DNA of 64,000 bases, from the NCBI RefSeq assembly GCF_021730435.1, contig NZ_JABWGX010000004.1, positions 124,001 through 188,000 on the forward strand. Direction: 5' to 3'. The notes beneath the pieces are model-generated. The model was not told the origin of the DNA and did not search any database. It saw only the letters and a program-made list of their open reading frames with translations. The stretch comes from Xanthobacter agilis (GTDB lineage Bacteria > Pseudomonadota > Alphaproteobacteria > Rhizobiales > Xanthobacteraceae). The translations under genes and the position numbers were made by a program. Of this stretch, positions 40,999-49,483 are shown one piece after another (within the stretch, counting starts at the first letter, position 1; each line of letters starts with the position of its first letter).

Positions 40999-42837
40999 AT
41001 GAATTGCTGTGCGCCGGAAGAAAAGCTTGTTCCGCTGAATAGTGTGCCGCGTGTCGCCCTGATCGGCCAGCCCAATACGGGCAAGTCCATGTTGTACAAC
41101 CGGATCACCGGCGCCAGCGCCTATGTGGGAAACTGGCCGGGCATCACGGTCAGTCTGTCCAATGCGCGCATCAAGCTCGCCGCGCGCGATGTGGAGTTCG
41201 TGGATCTGCCGGGGATCTATGATCTCGAAGGATTTTCCGACGACGAACGGGTGGTGGCCGATTTCCTGAAGACCTACCCGGTGGATCTCGTCATCGTCGT
41301 CGTCAACGCCAGCCAGATCGATCGTCAGATCCTGATGCCGCTGCAGGTCCGGCAGCTCGGCTTGCCGGCCGTCGTCATGCTCAACATGGCCGATGAGGCG
41401 CGCAAGGCCGGCATTGAGATCGATCCCGCAGCGCTCGCCGCGCGGCTCGGGGTGCCGGTACATCTCATCAGCGCCAAATATGGCGAGGGATTTCCCGAAG
41501 CCATGGCCACGGTGGCCACGGTGCTCGATCAGCGCCACGGCACGCCGCCGGTGATGGCGGACTACGACACCCTGCGCGGCACTTTGATGACCGAGGACAC
41601 GCTGGCCGAGGCCCTCCGTGGCTCCGTGATCTATCCCGAGACGCCGCCGAAGTCGCTCACCGAGCGGCTTGATCGCTGGCTTCTGCATCCGATCCTGGGG
41701 TTGCCGCTATTTTTCGCGGTCATGCTGTGCGTCTTTTACCTCGTCTGGAGCATCGGCCTGCCCTCGCAGGACTGGGTGGGGGCGATCACCGATTGGATCC
41801 AGGCCCGGATTTTGGAGCCTGTGTTGGCGTTCGGGCCAGCCTGGTTGCAGAACTTCGCCATCAACGGCATCTGGCTGGGCGTGGCCACCGTCGCCTCGTT
41901 CGTGCCGCTCATCATGCTGTTTTTCTTCTGCATGGCGGTGGTGGAGGACAGCGGCTACCTGTCGCGCGCGGCCTATCTGATGGACACTTGGATGCGGCGG
42001 GTCGGTCTCGACGGCCGCTCCTTCGTCATGCAGATGATGGGCTTCGGCTGCAACGTGCCGGCGCTCATGGGCACGCGGGTCATGCGCTCGCGGCCGCTGC
42101 GGCTGCTGTCCATGCTCATCATCCCCTTTTCGCTGTGCTCGGCGCGGCTGGCGGTGTTCGTCTTCATCATCTCCGCCGTATTCCCGGCGAGCCAAGGGCC
42201 GTTGGTGCTGTTCTCCTTCTATGTGGTGAGCTTCGCCGCGGCATTTCTGGCCGCCGCCGTGTTCAGCCGATCCAGGCAGTTCAAGAATTCCGAGCCGTTC
42301 GTGCTGGAGCTGCCGCCCTATCGGGTTCCCACATTGCGGCAGGTGTGGCTTAGGGGCTACGGCGAACTGCGGGAGTTCCTGCGTCGCGCCACGAGCTTCA
42401 TCATCCTCGGGTCGGTGGGCGTGTGGTTCCTCACCAACTTCCCGACCGACGCCGAGGGGCTGAACACCTGGGGTGGCCAGCTCGGTCAGGCGCTGCAGCC
42501 GATCATGGCCCCCATCGGCATCGATCCCTATCTCACGTTGGCGCTGATCTTCGGCTTTATCGCCAAGGAGGTCGTCATCGGGTCGCTGTCCACCATCTAT
42601 GCCATGTCGGCGGGAATGGTGGCGCACCAGATCTCGCTGACGGTCTCGCCGGTGGCCGCCTATAGCTTCTGCCTCTTCTGCCTGCTCTATACGCCGTGCC
42701 TGACGACTGTCGCGACGGTTAAGGCCGAGAGCCGGTCCTGGGGCTTCATGTTGTTCTCGCTGGGCGTGTCCCTCGTCTATGCGTGGGGCGTCGCCTTCAT
42801 TTTCTACCAGTCGGCCTTGCTGCTGGGCTTCAAGTAG
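40999..42837 (+). CDS. feoB: Ferrous iron transporter FeoB
   Basis: Inner-membrane Fe(II) importer with an N-terminal G domain. The 612 residues have GTPase motifs G1 GQPNTGKS (23-30), G3 DLPG (about 74-77) and G4 NMAD near 130, followed by membrane helices. Gate-type motifs are visible in GFGCNVPALMGTR and IIPFSLCSARLAVFV. It is shorter than the E. coli protein (773) mainly in the C-terminal half, as in other compact FeoBs. The N terminus starts MNCCAPEE with two adjacent cysteines. It is preceded by repeats, and by feoA 274 bp earlier. Confidence 0.95.
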   Translation: MNCCAPEEKLVPLNSVPRVALIGQPNTGKSMLYNRITGASAYVGNWPGITVSLSNARIKLAARDVEFVDLPGIYDLEGFSDDERVVADFLKTYPVDLVIVVVNASQIDRQILMPLQVRQLGLPAVVMLNMADEARKAGIEIDPAALAARLGVPVHLISAKYGEGFPEAMATVATVLDQRHGTPPVMADYDTLRGTLMTEDTLAEALRGSVIYPETPPKSLTERLDRWLLHPILGLPLFFAVMLCVFYLVWSIGLPSQDWVGAITDWIQARILEPVLAFGPAWLQNFAINGIWLGVATVASFVPLIMLFFFCMAVVEDSGYLSRAAYLMDTWMRRVGLDGRSFVMQMMGFGCNVPALMGTRVMRSRPLRLLSMLIIPFSLCSARLAVFVFIISAVFPASQGPLVLFSFYVVSFAAAFLAAAVFSRSRQFKNSEPFVLELPPYRVPTLRQVWLRGYGELREFLRRATSFIILGSVGVWFLTNFPTDAEGLNTWGGQLGQALQPIMAPIGIDPYLTLALIFGFIAKEVVIGSLSTIYAMSAGMVAHQISLTVSPVAAYSFCLFCLLYTPCLTTVATVKAESRSWGFMLFSLGVSLVYAWGVAFIFYQSALLLGFK

Positions 42838-43005
42838 GACGCCGTGCCGACGGCGACCTGAGGCGCCCCCTCCGGCGGAGACACCAGCATCGGCGTGCTG
42901 GCGGGGGTAAGTCCTGCTTGAGCCGGGTTGAACGGTCGCCGCCGTGCTCGGCTCCTCTTCGCCACAAAGCGGCCCAACAATCTCCCCGTGCCGACCGTGT
43001 GCCCG

Positions 43006-43021
43006 TAAGCCGCCTGTAAGC
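43006..43021 (+). promoter_or_regulatory. GTAAG-N6-GTAAG direct repeat, possible OmpR/PmrA-type regulator site
   Basis: Two GTAAG half-sites with an 11-bp period lie 47 bp before the T_hemolysin gene. PmrA and BqsR boxes have the form TTAAG-N6-TTAAG, one base different in each half. A QseB/PmrA-like regulator is encoded nearby at 49480-50166. Confidence 0.5.
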
Positions 43022-43067
43022 TCAGCTTTGCAAGGTCCGCTCGTTCCTCACCGCAGGACGAGCGCCC

Positions 43068-43679
43068 ATGAGAACAGTCCATATTGCCGAGCCCGCCGAC
43101 GCCGATCGCGCCGATGCGGAAGCCTTCATTCAAGACATTTATGGCCGCGAATACGGCGCGCGCATCGCACAGTTCGCCCCTCGCATTCTCTGTCGCACCG
43201 GGCCGGAGGGTGACCTGCGCTGCGTCGCCGGGCTGAGACTGCCGGACGACGGCTTCTTCTCCGAAGGGTATCTCGATGAGCCGGTCGAAGCCGCGCTTAC
43301 CCGCGCCGCGGGACGCCGGGTGCGGCGCGATGATGTGTTCGAAGTCACCACGCTCGCCAGCCGCTCTCCCCGCGAGATCGCCGCCTTTGTGGACGACATC
43401 ATCGCCTTTGGCGCCGACCACGGCCTGTCGTGGTGCTTCTTCACCCTCACCCGGCGGCTGAGCCTGCTGATCCAGCGTCTGCACCTCGCGCCGATTCCCC
43501 TCGCCGATGCGGATCCGGCACGGATCGCCGACGCGGCGGCCTGGGGGCGCTATTACGCGACCGAGCCCAAGGTGTTTGGCGTGTGCGGCGTGACCATGCG
43601 ACACCCCCTCGCTCCCGTGCGCACCGTATCTCATGCGGCTGTGTCCCAAGCGGTTGTGTCCCATGCGGTCGTTCCTTGA
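43068..43679 (+). CDS. T_hemolysin (thermostable hemolysin) family protein
   Basis: A 203-residue protein matching the T_hemolysin family named after Vibrio delta-VPH: DAEAFIQDIYGREYGARIAQFAPRILC in pieces, then EGYLDEPVEAAL and VFEVTTLASRSPREI and FTLTRRLSLLIQRLHL. The name is historical; most members are in operons with acyl-activating enzymes, and a GNAT-like acyl-transfer fold is plausible but unproven. The last 20 residues are a repetitive VSHAAVSQAVVSHAVV tail made by a 15-bp DNA repeat. The next gene starts inside its end (17-bp overlap). It is first in a six-gene run to 48013. Confidence 0.8.
   Translation: MRTVHIAEPADADRADAEAFIQDIYGREYGARIAQFAPRILCRTGPEGDLRCVAGLRLPDDGFFSEGYLDEPVEAALTRAAGRRVRRDDVFEVTTLASRSPREIAAFVDDIIAFGADHGLSWCFFTLTRRLSLLIQRLHLAPIPLADADPARIADAAAWGRYYATEPKVFGVCGVTMRHPLAPVRTVSHAAVSQAVVSHAVVP
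43632..43675 (+). repeat. 15-bp repeat at the T_hemolysin/ligase junction
   Basis: Three near-identical 15-bp units (CATGCGGCTGTGTCC type) span the end of one gene, and the start codon of the next lies in the third unit. Confidence 0.75.
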
Positions 43680-45153
43680 GGCAGTGGCGGGCCAGGCCCG
43701 CCGCGATCCGCACCGGGTTGCCTTCACCGACGACAAAGGGGTGCTGACCCGCGCCGGTCTCCTCGGCGATGCCGCCCGTCTCGCCGCCACCCTGCCGGCG
43801 GCGGCGCGGGTGGTCGGGCTTCTGCTGCCGAACCGGCGGGAATGGGCGGTGGCGCAGCTCGCCTGCATGGCCACGGGCCGCATCACTGTGCCGCTGCCCC
43901 CCTTCTTCAGTACCCAACAGCTGGATCACGTCATCCGCGACGCCGGGGTCGAACTCGTCCTCTGGGCGGCGGACACGGGCGCGGCTGTCCCCGCCGGCGT
44001 TGCGGTCCAGACCGTCGCCGTCACCAATGAAGAGGGGCCGGAGCCGGTCATGCGCGACGGCTTCGGCACCATCATCTACACCTCCGGCAGCACCGGCCGG
44101 CCCAAGGGCGTGCGGCACGAGAGCGGGCAACTGGCTTGGTCGGCGCGGACGTTGGCCGAGGCCATCGGTGCGGGGGAGGCGGATTCCTATCTCGGCGTGC
44201 TGCCGCTGTCGCTGCTGCTGGAGAGCCTGTGCGCGGTGCTTGTGCCGCTCCTGGTGGGAGGACGGACGCACTTCGCGACCGCTGTGTCGGACGCGGTCGT
44301 GCGCGGCGCTCCGCAAGGCATCGCAGCGGTGTTCGCCGCCCACCGCCCCACCATCAGCGTTATGGCGCCGGAGCTTTTGAGGGTCTGGGCCGCTGAACTC
44401 CAGGGCGCCGGCGTGCGCGCCCCGGACAGCCTGCGCTTCGTCGCCGCCGGTGGCGCGCCGGTGCCGCCCCGGCTTGCGGCGGCGGCCTGGCAGCTCGGCA
44501 TTCCCGTCCATGAAGGCTACGGGCTGTCCGAATGCGGCTCGGTGGTGGCGATGAACCGGCCCGGCGCGCGCGCGCCGGGCACCGTGGGGCGCCCGCTGCC
44601 TGGATTGTCCGTGACCCTGCGCGACGGTGAGATCCTGGTGGATGGCCCTTCGGTCACCGATGGCTATCTCGGCGGGGCTCCCGCCATGCGTCCCTGGGCC
44701 ACGGGAGACCTCGGCGCCTTCGACGCCGAGGGGCGGCTCGTGGTGTTCGGGCGGAAGGACAACCTGATCGTCACCGCGAACGGGCGCAACATCAGCCCCG
44801 AATGGGTGGAGACCTCCATCCTTGATGATCCTGGCATCGCCGCCTGCGCGGTCGGTACCCTTGCGGGGCGGCTCGCCGCGCTGATCGTCCCCACTCCGCT
44901 AGCGGCGGTCTGGTTCGCCACGGCCGACCGGGAGGCGATCGCCGCGCGCATCGCGGGCCGCTGCGCGGGGCTCCCCGTCTATGCGCGGCCCGCGCGCGTG
45001 ATGGTCCTTGGCCTTCCACAGGCGCGGATCGCCGGGCTCCTCACCGACAACGGGCGCATCCGGCGTGGCGTGGCGCGGGCGGTGTTCGCGCAGCCCGATG
45101 CTTTTCCGCTCCTCCCCTCCGCCTCTCCCATCGAAAGTCCCGTCGAGCCATGA
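43663..45153 (+). CDS. AMP-binding acyl/acid ligase
   Basis: Acyl-adenylate-forming enzyme of 496 residues, probably activating a carboxylic acid. It shows the ATP loop TIIYTSGSTGRPKGVRHE (about 137-154), YGLSECGSVVAMN and GDLGAFDAEGRLVVFGRKDNLIVTANGRNISP in pieces. The C-terminal catalytic lysine, normally in a GK(I/V)xR motif, appears to be replaced: NGRIRR has Arg465. The start at 43663 lies within the previous gene; a start at 43633 is less likely. Its stop shares bases with the next start (45150-45153), an ATGA overlap. Neighbours suggest fatty-acid-derived chemistry; the substrate is unknown. Confidence 0.85.
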   Translation: MRSFLEAVAGQARRDPHRVAFTDDKGVLTRAGLLGDAARLAATLPAAARVVGLLLPNRREWAVAQLACMATGRITVPLPPFFSTQQLDHVIRDAGVELVLWAADTGAAVPAGVAVQTVAVTNEEGPEPVMRDGFGTIIYTSGSTGRPKGVRHESGQLAWSARTLAEAIGAGEADSYLGVLPLSLLLESLCAVLVPLLVGGRTHFATAVSDAVVRGAPQGIAAVFAAHRPTISVMAPELLRVWAAELQGAGVRAPDSLRFVAAGGAPVPPRLAAAAWQLGIPVHEGYGLSECGSVVAMNRPGARAPGTVGRPLPGLSVTLRDGEILVDGPSVTDGYLGGAPAMRPWATGDLGAFDAEGRLVVFGRKDNLIVTANGRNISPEWVETSILDDPGIAACAVGTLAGRLAALIVPTPLAAVWFATADREAIAARIAGRCAGLPVYARPARVMVLGLPQARIAGLLTDNGRIRRGVARAVFAQPDAFPLLPSASPIESPVEP

Positions 45154-45818
45154 GCTTCCATGACCGTCTTCTGCAGGACACCGCGCCCGAGCGCGACCGC
45201 TTCCTGACCATTCCCCTGGTGCAGCAGGCCCTGAACTCCGGCGGGTCGAAGGCCCTCTACGTGGCGTTCCTCACCGAGGCCTATCACCATGTGAAGCACA
45301 CCTTCCCGCTGCTGGCGCTTGCCGCCTCGCGCACCACGGACCCGCGCTATCAGGCCGCGCTGCTCGAATATATGGAGGAGGAGCGGGGCCACGAGGCCTG
45401 GATCCTCGACGACATCCGCGCCATGGGCGGCAACGCCGAAGGCGTGCGCCTGGGGCAGCCGGGGCCGGCCTGCCGGATCATGGTGGCCTTCTCCTACCAC
45501 GCCATCGAGCATGTGAGCCCCTATGCGCTGCTGGGCAGCGTCCATGTGCTCGAAGGCATGTCGGTGCGGCTGGCGGACCGGCTGGCGGAGATCCTGCGCC
45601 GCCAGTTCGGGAGCGGCGGGGACGCGGGCTTCTTCTACCTGACCTCCCACGGCAGCCTCGATCAGGAGCATGTCGCCTTCTTCCGCACCGTGGTGGACAG
45701 CATCGGCGATCCGGCCATTCACGATATCATCATCGACCACGCCAGGATGTTCTATCGCCTGTACGGCGACATCTTCCGCGACCTCGGCGCCAGTCTGGAG
45801 ATGAGCCATGCGGCATGA
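45150..45818 (+). CDS. Haem-oxygenase-like diiron oxidase/oxygenase (HDO family)
   Basis: A 222-residue all-helical protein of the TenA/haem-oxygenase-like superfamily. It carries a full HDO-type ligand set: Glu43-x6-His50 (TEAYHHVKH), Glu135 (HVLEGM), and His167-x3-Asp171-x2-His174 (SHGSLDQEH). The spacing Glu-x6-His and His-x3-Asp-x2-His is that of CADD, UndA and related N-oxygenases or decarboxylases (from memory). Additional EEERGHE at 76-82 is also conserved. This predicts an oxygen-activating diiron site acting on the product of the neighbouring ligase or on a fatty acid. It overlaps the ligase by 4 bp and the SDR by 11 bp. Confidence 0.82.
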   Translation: MSFHDRLLQDTAPERDRFLTIPLVQQALNSGGSKALYVAFLTEAYHHVKHTFPLLALAASRTTDPRYQAALLEYMEEERGHEAWILDDIRAMGGNAEGVRLGQPGPACRIMVAFSYHAIEHVSPYALLGSVHVLEGMSVRLADRLAEILRRQFGSGGDAGFFYLTSHGSLDQEHVAFFRTVVDSIGDPAIHDIIIDHARMFYRLYGDIFRDLGASLEMSHAA

Positions 45819-46599
45819 GGGGAAGTGCGTTCTCATCACCGGCGGCGGCTCCGGGATCGGACGGGCCCTCGCCATCGCGGCGGCCCGCCGGGGCATGGAG
45901 GTGGCTTTGTGCGGGCGGCGTCTTTCGGCGCTCCAGGAGACGGCCGCCGAGATGGTCGCCGCCGCCCCCGCCGCCGTCGGTCCGCTGCTGATCCCCGCCG
46001 ATATCACCCGCGCGGCGGACCGCATCCACATCGCCGAACGCCTGGGGGCAGTCTGGGGCGCCCTCGATGTGCTCGTCAACAATGCCGGCATCGTGGAAGG
46101 CGGCGCGGTGGAGACGGTGGACGACAGCGCTCTGGAGGCTCTCTTCCGCACCAATGTGACCGCACCCATCGCCTTGACGCGGGAGCTGGCGCCCCTGCTC
46201 GTCGCGGCCCGGCCCGCGCGGGTGGTGAATGTGGGCTCCATGTTCGGCGACATCGCCTATCCCGGCTTTGCCGCCTATTCCGCCTCCAAATTCGCGCTTC
46301 GTGGCTTTTCCAGTGCCCTGCGGCGGGAATGGAAGGAGCTCGGCATCGGCGTCACCTATGCGGCGCCGCGCGCCACCCGGACCGATGCCGCGGCGGCCTT
46401 TGATGGCCTCATTGCCGCCACCGGCATGCGGCTCGACGCGCCGGAGCGCGTCGCCGCCCACATCTGGCGGGCGGTGGAGCGCGGGCGGGACACGGCCTAT
46501 CCCACCGGGCCGGAACGCCTGTTCGTGCTCATCCAGCGCCTCGCCCCGAAGCTCATCGACAGCGCTCTCGCGCGGACCGCCGCCCGCGCTGCGGCCTGA
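45808..46599 (+). CDS. Short-chain dehydrogenase/reductase in the HDO operon
   Basis: A 263-residue SDR with the cofactor loop TGGGSGIGRALAIA, NNAGIVEGG, Ser in VVNVGSMFGD, and YSASKFALRGFSSALRREW (Tyr-x-x-x-Lys). The extended C-terminal region and LRREW motif are usual for SDRs acting on lipids or acyl chains. It starts inside the end of the diiron gene (11-bp overlap), so its translation is coupled. Likely a reductase or dehydrogenase for an aldehyde or ketone made by the preceding enzymes (inference). Confidence 0.85.
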   Translation: MRHEGKCVLITGGGSGIGRALAIAAARRGMEVALCGRRLSALQETAAEMVAAAPAAVGPLLIPADITRAADRIHIAERLGAVWGALDVLVNNAGIVEGGAVETVDDSALEALFRTNVTAPIALTRELAPLLVAARPARVVNVGSMFGDIAYPGFAAYSASKFALRGFSSALRREWKELGIGVTYAAPRATRTDAAAAFDGLIAATGMRLDAPERVAAHIWRAVERGRDTAYPTGPERLFVLIQRLAPKLIDSALARTAARAAA

Positions 46600-46625
46600 T
46601 ATCCCAACACATAAGGACACGTCCC

Positions 46626-47294
46626 ATGCGAACCTCGTCGCACCTGCGCCTTCGCGCCCTCCTCGCCGCCGCGGTGCTGCTGGCCGCCCCCGCCGTCGTG
46701 CGGGCCGCCGACGACCCCCTGACGGCCCAGGTGAAGCAGCTTCAGCTTAAATGGGAGGCCATCAAGTTCACCGTGCCCGAAGGCGACAAGCAGACCGAGC
46801 AGATGACCGCCCTCGGCGGCGAGGCCGACGCCTTGGCCGCCAAGTATCCGGACCGGGTGGAAGCGCTCATCTGGGACGGCGTCGTCACCAGCGAGCGGGC
46901 TTCCATGGTCAATCCCATCTCCGCCTTGTCGCTGGCGAGCCGCGCCCGCGACACGCTGGAGAAGGCCTACAAGCTGAACCCCGATGCGCTGGACGCCGGC
47001 GCGCCCACCAGCCTCGGCGTGCTTTATTACCGTGTGCCCAGCTTCCCGGTGGCGTTCGGCGACAAGGCGAAGGCGCGCCATCTGCTGGAGCAGGCCACCA
47101 CGGCCGCCCCGGACGGGCTCGACGCCTGGTATTTCTACGGCGACTTCCTGCTGGCCCAGGGCGAGTATGCCAAGGCGCGCGAGGCCTTCACCCACGCCCT
47201 CGCCATCCCGCTCCATCCGGACCGGCCGTTGTGGGACGAGAACCGGCGCCTCGTGATCCGCGAGAAGCTCGACACCATCAAGGCCAAGCTGTGA
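46626..47294 (+). CDS. Periplasmic TPR-like protein
   Basis: A 222-residue exported protein with an Ala/Leu-rich signal peptide (cleavage probably after AVVRA, about residue 27) and helical repeat features resembling TPRs: ALIWDGVVTSERASMVN, RARDTLEKAYKLNPDALDAG, GDFLLAQGEYAKAREAFTHAL. No catalytic motif is seen. It follows the SDR by 26 bp and overlaps the methyltransferase start (TGATG). A binding or scaffolding role outside the inner membrane is inference. Confidence 0.75.
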   Translation: MRTSSHLRLRALLAAAVLLAAPAVVRAADDPLTAQVKQLQLKWEAIKFTVPEGDKQTEQMTALGGEADALAAKYPDRVEALIWDGVVTSERASMVNPISALSLASRARDTLEKAYKLNPDALDAGAPTSLGVLYYRVPSFPVAFGDKAKARHLLEQATTAAPDGLDAWYFYGDFLLAQGEYAKAREAFTHALAIPLHPDRPLWDENRRLVIREKLDTIKAKL

Positions 47295-48013
47295 TGGCGC
47301 AATCGCGCGGGCCCGCGCGGCCCATGGCGCGCGCACCATCGGAGGGCGGGGGGCTCTGGCACCGGCTCGGCTGCCAGCTCGCCCATCCGGAGGGCCCCTG
47401 GGGCACCCTCGCCGGGCGCGTCATGGCGCGGATCAATGCCACGCCCTACCGGCATGCCATCGCCGCGCTCGCCCCGTACCCCGACGACCAGGTGCTGGAG
47501 ATCGGCTTCGGCCCCGGCGCGGGATTGGCGGAGCTGGCCCGGCGGGTGACGCGCGGGCACGTCTGCGGCCTGGAGGCCTCGGACGCCATGCTTCGTCTGG
47601 CCCGGCGCCGCAACGGCGCGGCGCTCGCGGCACGGCGGATGACCCTCGCCATGGGTGATTTCCGCCGCCTGCCGTGGGCGGATCGGAGCTTCGACCGGGT
47701 GCTGGGCGTCAATGTCGCCTATTTCTTCGATCCGGACGGCGATGCCGTCGGCGAGATCGCCCGCGTGCTGCGGCCCGGCGGGTGGCTCGTCCTCTATGTC
47801 ACCGATCGCGCCACCATGGTCCGCTGGCCCTTCGCTGGGCCGCGGACCCATGTGACTTACGACGCCGAGGCGCTGCGGCGGATTCTGGAACGCGGCGGAT
47901 TCGCGCCGGAAGCCATCGACATCCGCTCCTCGCGCCTGCCATTGGGCGTCAAGGGTCTTGTCGCCACGGCGCGCGCGCTTTCCGTTCGCACCGGCTCACA
48001 TCATCCGCTTTAG
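47294..48013 (+). CDS. SAM-dependent methyltransferase
   Basis: A 239-residue class I methyltransferase. The SAM-binding loop is VLEIGFGPGAGLAEL (about 65-80), followed by GLEASDAML, MGDFRRLPWADRSFDRVLGVNVAYFF in pieces, and VLRPGGWLVLY, a standard UbiE/Coq5-like layout. The N terminus mentions no membrane segment. It overlaps the TPR gene by one base and is the last gene of the run that began at 43068. The substrate could be a lipid or small metabolite of the operon. Confidence 0.85.
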   Translation: MAQSRGPARPMARAPSEGGGLWHRLGCQLAHPEGPWGTLAGRVMARINATPYRHAIAALAPYPDDQVLEIGFGPGAGLAELARRVTRGHVCGLEASDAMLRLARRRNGAALAARRMTLAMGDFRRLPWADRSFDRVLGVNVAYFFDPDGDAVGEIARVLRPGGWLVLYVTDRATMVRWPFAGPRTHVTYDAEALRRILERGGFAPEAIDIRSSRLPLGVKGLVATARALSVRTGSHHPL

Positions 48014-48027
48014 GTTATTGTATTTGC

Positions 48028-48071
48028 GCATTTTCTCCATGCGCACCGGAATCCGCTTCGCTTGAAAATGC
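48028..48071. repeat. 44-nt palindromic repeat, copy 2
   Basis: GCATTTTC and GAAAATGC ends, the reverse orientation of the element at 34544-34587, with the CCGGAATCCGCTTCGCTTG inner part conserved. It separates the convergent methyltransferase and histidine kinase genes. Confidence 0.85.
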
Positions 48072-48103
48072 TCTCACCGCCGGGCGGGCTGAGCGCGCGT
48101 CCG

Positions 48104-49483
48104 TCAGGCCGCGCCGGCCGCCGGCCGTGACGGGAGGGAGGGCGAGGCCGGGCGTGGGAAGACCATCTCGGCGCAGGCACCGCCCGCCTCCGGATTGGTC
48201 AGATCCAATCGACCGCCGTGCACCTGCATGGTGCGTTCCACAATGGCGAGGCCGAGCCCCACCCCCTCCCGCCGGTCGCTGCGCACCAGCCCGCGTTGCC
48301 GCCGCTCCGCATCCAGCAACACCGACGGGAACCCCGCTCCGCCATCGACCACGCGGATGGCGGGGCGGTCGGTGACCGCGAGGGAGATCAGGCTGCCGGC
48401 GGGCGCGTGCTCAAGGGCATTTTCCACCAGATTGCGCACCGCGCGAAACAGGTCGTCGCGTCCCCCTGCCACCAGGACCGGGGTCGGCCCCGCCTCGACT
48501 TCGATAGCGCGGCCGCGGGCGACGACCCGCGGCGCGAGGAAGGCGGCCGCCTCCCGCGTCACCTCGCGCAGGTCCACCACGTCCCCCGGCTCGATGCGGA
48601 AGCGGCCGAGCCGCACGCGGTCCAGGAGCTGCTCCACCAGCCGTTCCATGCCCGACAGCTCGCGCTCCAACACCCGCCCATAGGGGGCGTCGATGACGGC
48701 GAGCTGCGCCTTCATGACCGCCAGCGGCGTGCGCAGCTCGTGGGCCATGTCGCCGGAGAACTCCTCTTGGGCGCGATAGCCCTCCCGCAGCCGCTTAAGC
48801 GCCTGATTCACCGCCCGCACCAACGCCAGCACGTCGTCGGGTAGACCCTTTTCGCTGAGGCTGACCGAGACGCCGCCGGGCTGGATGGCCCCGGCCTCCT
48901 CCACCGTCTGCGCGAGGGGTCGCAGCGCGATGCGGGCGACCAGGAGGTTCGTCGCCAGCATCAGCAGCATGAAGGGGATCCACAGCCAGGCGATATCCTG
49001 CAGGAACTCCTCCAGCACCGAATCGAAGACCACGTCGCTGCTCGGGAACGCCACCTGCACATAGGCCGGCGGGGAGGCCTCCGGCAGCCGTAGGGAGAGG
49101 CCGTAGAGGGTGTCGGGTCCGGTGCCCTTGGGCAGCTCGAAATAGCGTTCCGGCACATCCTCCACCGGCACGAAAGCGTCGGTCGCGCCGGCCGAGCTGG
49201 CGAGGCGCGCGCCCGAGGGTCCGAGCACGATGAAACGGCCGCCCTCCTTCTCCATGCGCGCCATGGTGGAGGGACGGATGGTGGCGAAGACCTTGCGGCC
49301 GACCCCATGCACATCCTTGGCGATGCTCACCGCGAAGCTGTGCAGCGTGCCTTCCCGGAAGCGCGTGTTGATGGCATCGAAGCGGATGTAGAGGAAAACC
49401 GCCGTGACGCAGACGGCAAGCACGCTCACCGCAATCATGCCCAGCATCAGGCGCCCGAACAGGCCGCGGATGAGCCGCCTCAT
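48104..49483 (-). CDS. Sensor histidine kinase
   Basis: A 459-residue membrane kinase: helix 1 (about 13-34), a periplasmic sensor domain (about 35-163), helix 2 (about 164-185), HAMP linker, HisKA with phosphorylated His248 in DMAHELRTPLAV, and HATPase with NLVENALEHAP, VVDGGAGFP and GVGLGLAIVERTM. The layout is of the QseC/PmrB type. The sensor domain contains acidic residues (PVEDVPERYFELP) that could bind a cation, but I do not see an exact RExxE iron motif. It overlaps the regulator gene by 4 bp. Confidence 0.9.
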   Translation of the reverse strand: MRRLIRGLFGRLMLGMIAVSVLAVCVTAVFLYIRFDAINTRFREGTLHSFAVSIAKDVHGVGRKVFATIRPSTMARMEKEGGRFIVLGPSGARLASSAGATDAFVPVEDVPERYFELPKGTGPDTLYGLSLRLPEASPPAYVQVAFPSSDVVFDSVLEEFLQDIAWLWIPFMLLMLATNLLVARIALRPLAQTVEEAGAIQPGGVSVSLSEKGLPDDVLALVRAVNQALKRLREGYRAQEEFSGDMAHELRTPLAVMKAQLAVIDAPYGRVLERELSGMERLVEQLLDRVRLGRFRIEPGDVVDLREVTREAAAFLAPRVVARGRAIEVEAGPTPVLVAGGRDDLFRAVRNLVENALEHAPAGSLISLAVTDRPAIRVVDGGAGFPSVLLDAERRQRGLVRSDRREGVGLGLAIVERTMQVHGGRLDLTNPEAGGACAEMVFPRPASPSLPSRPAAGAA

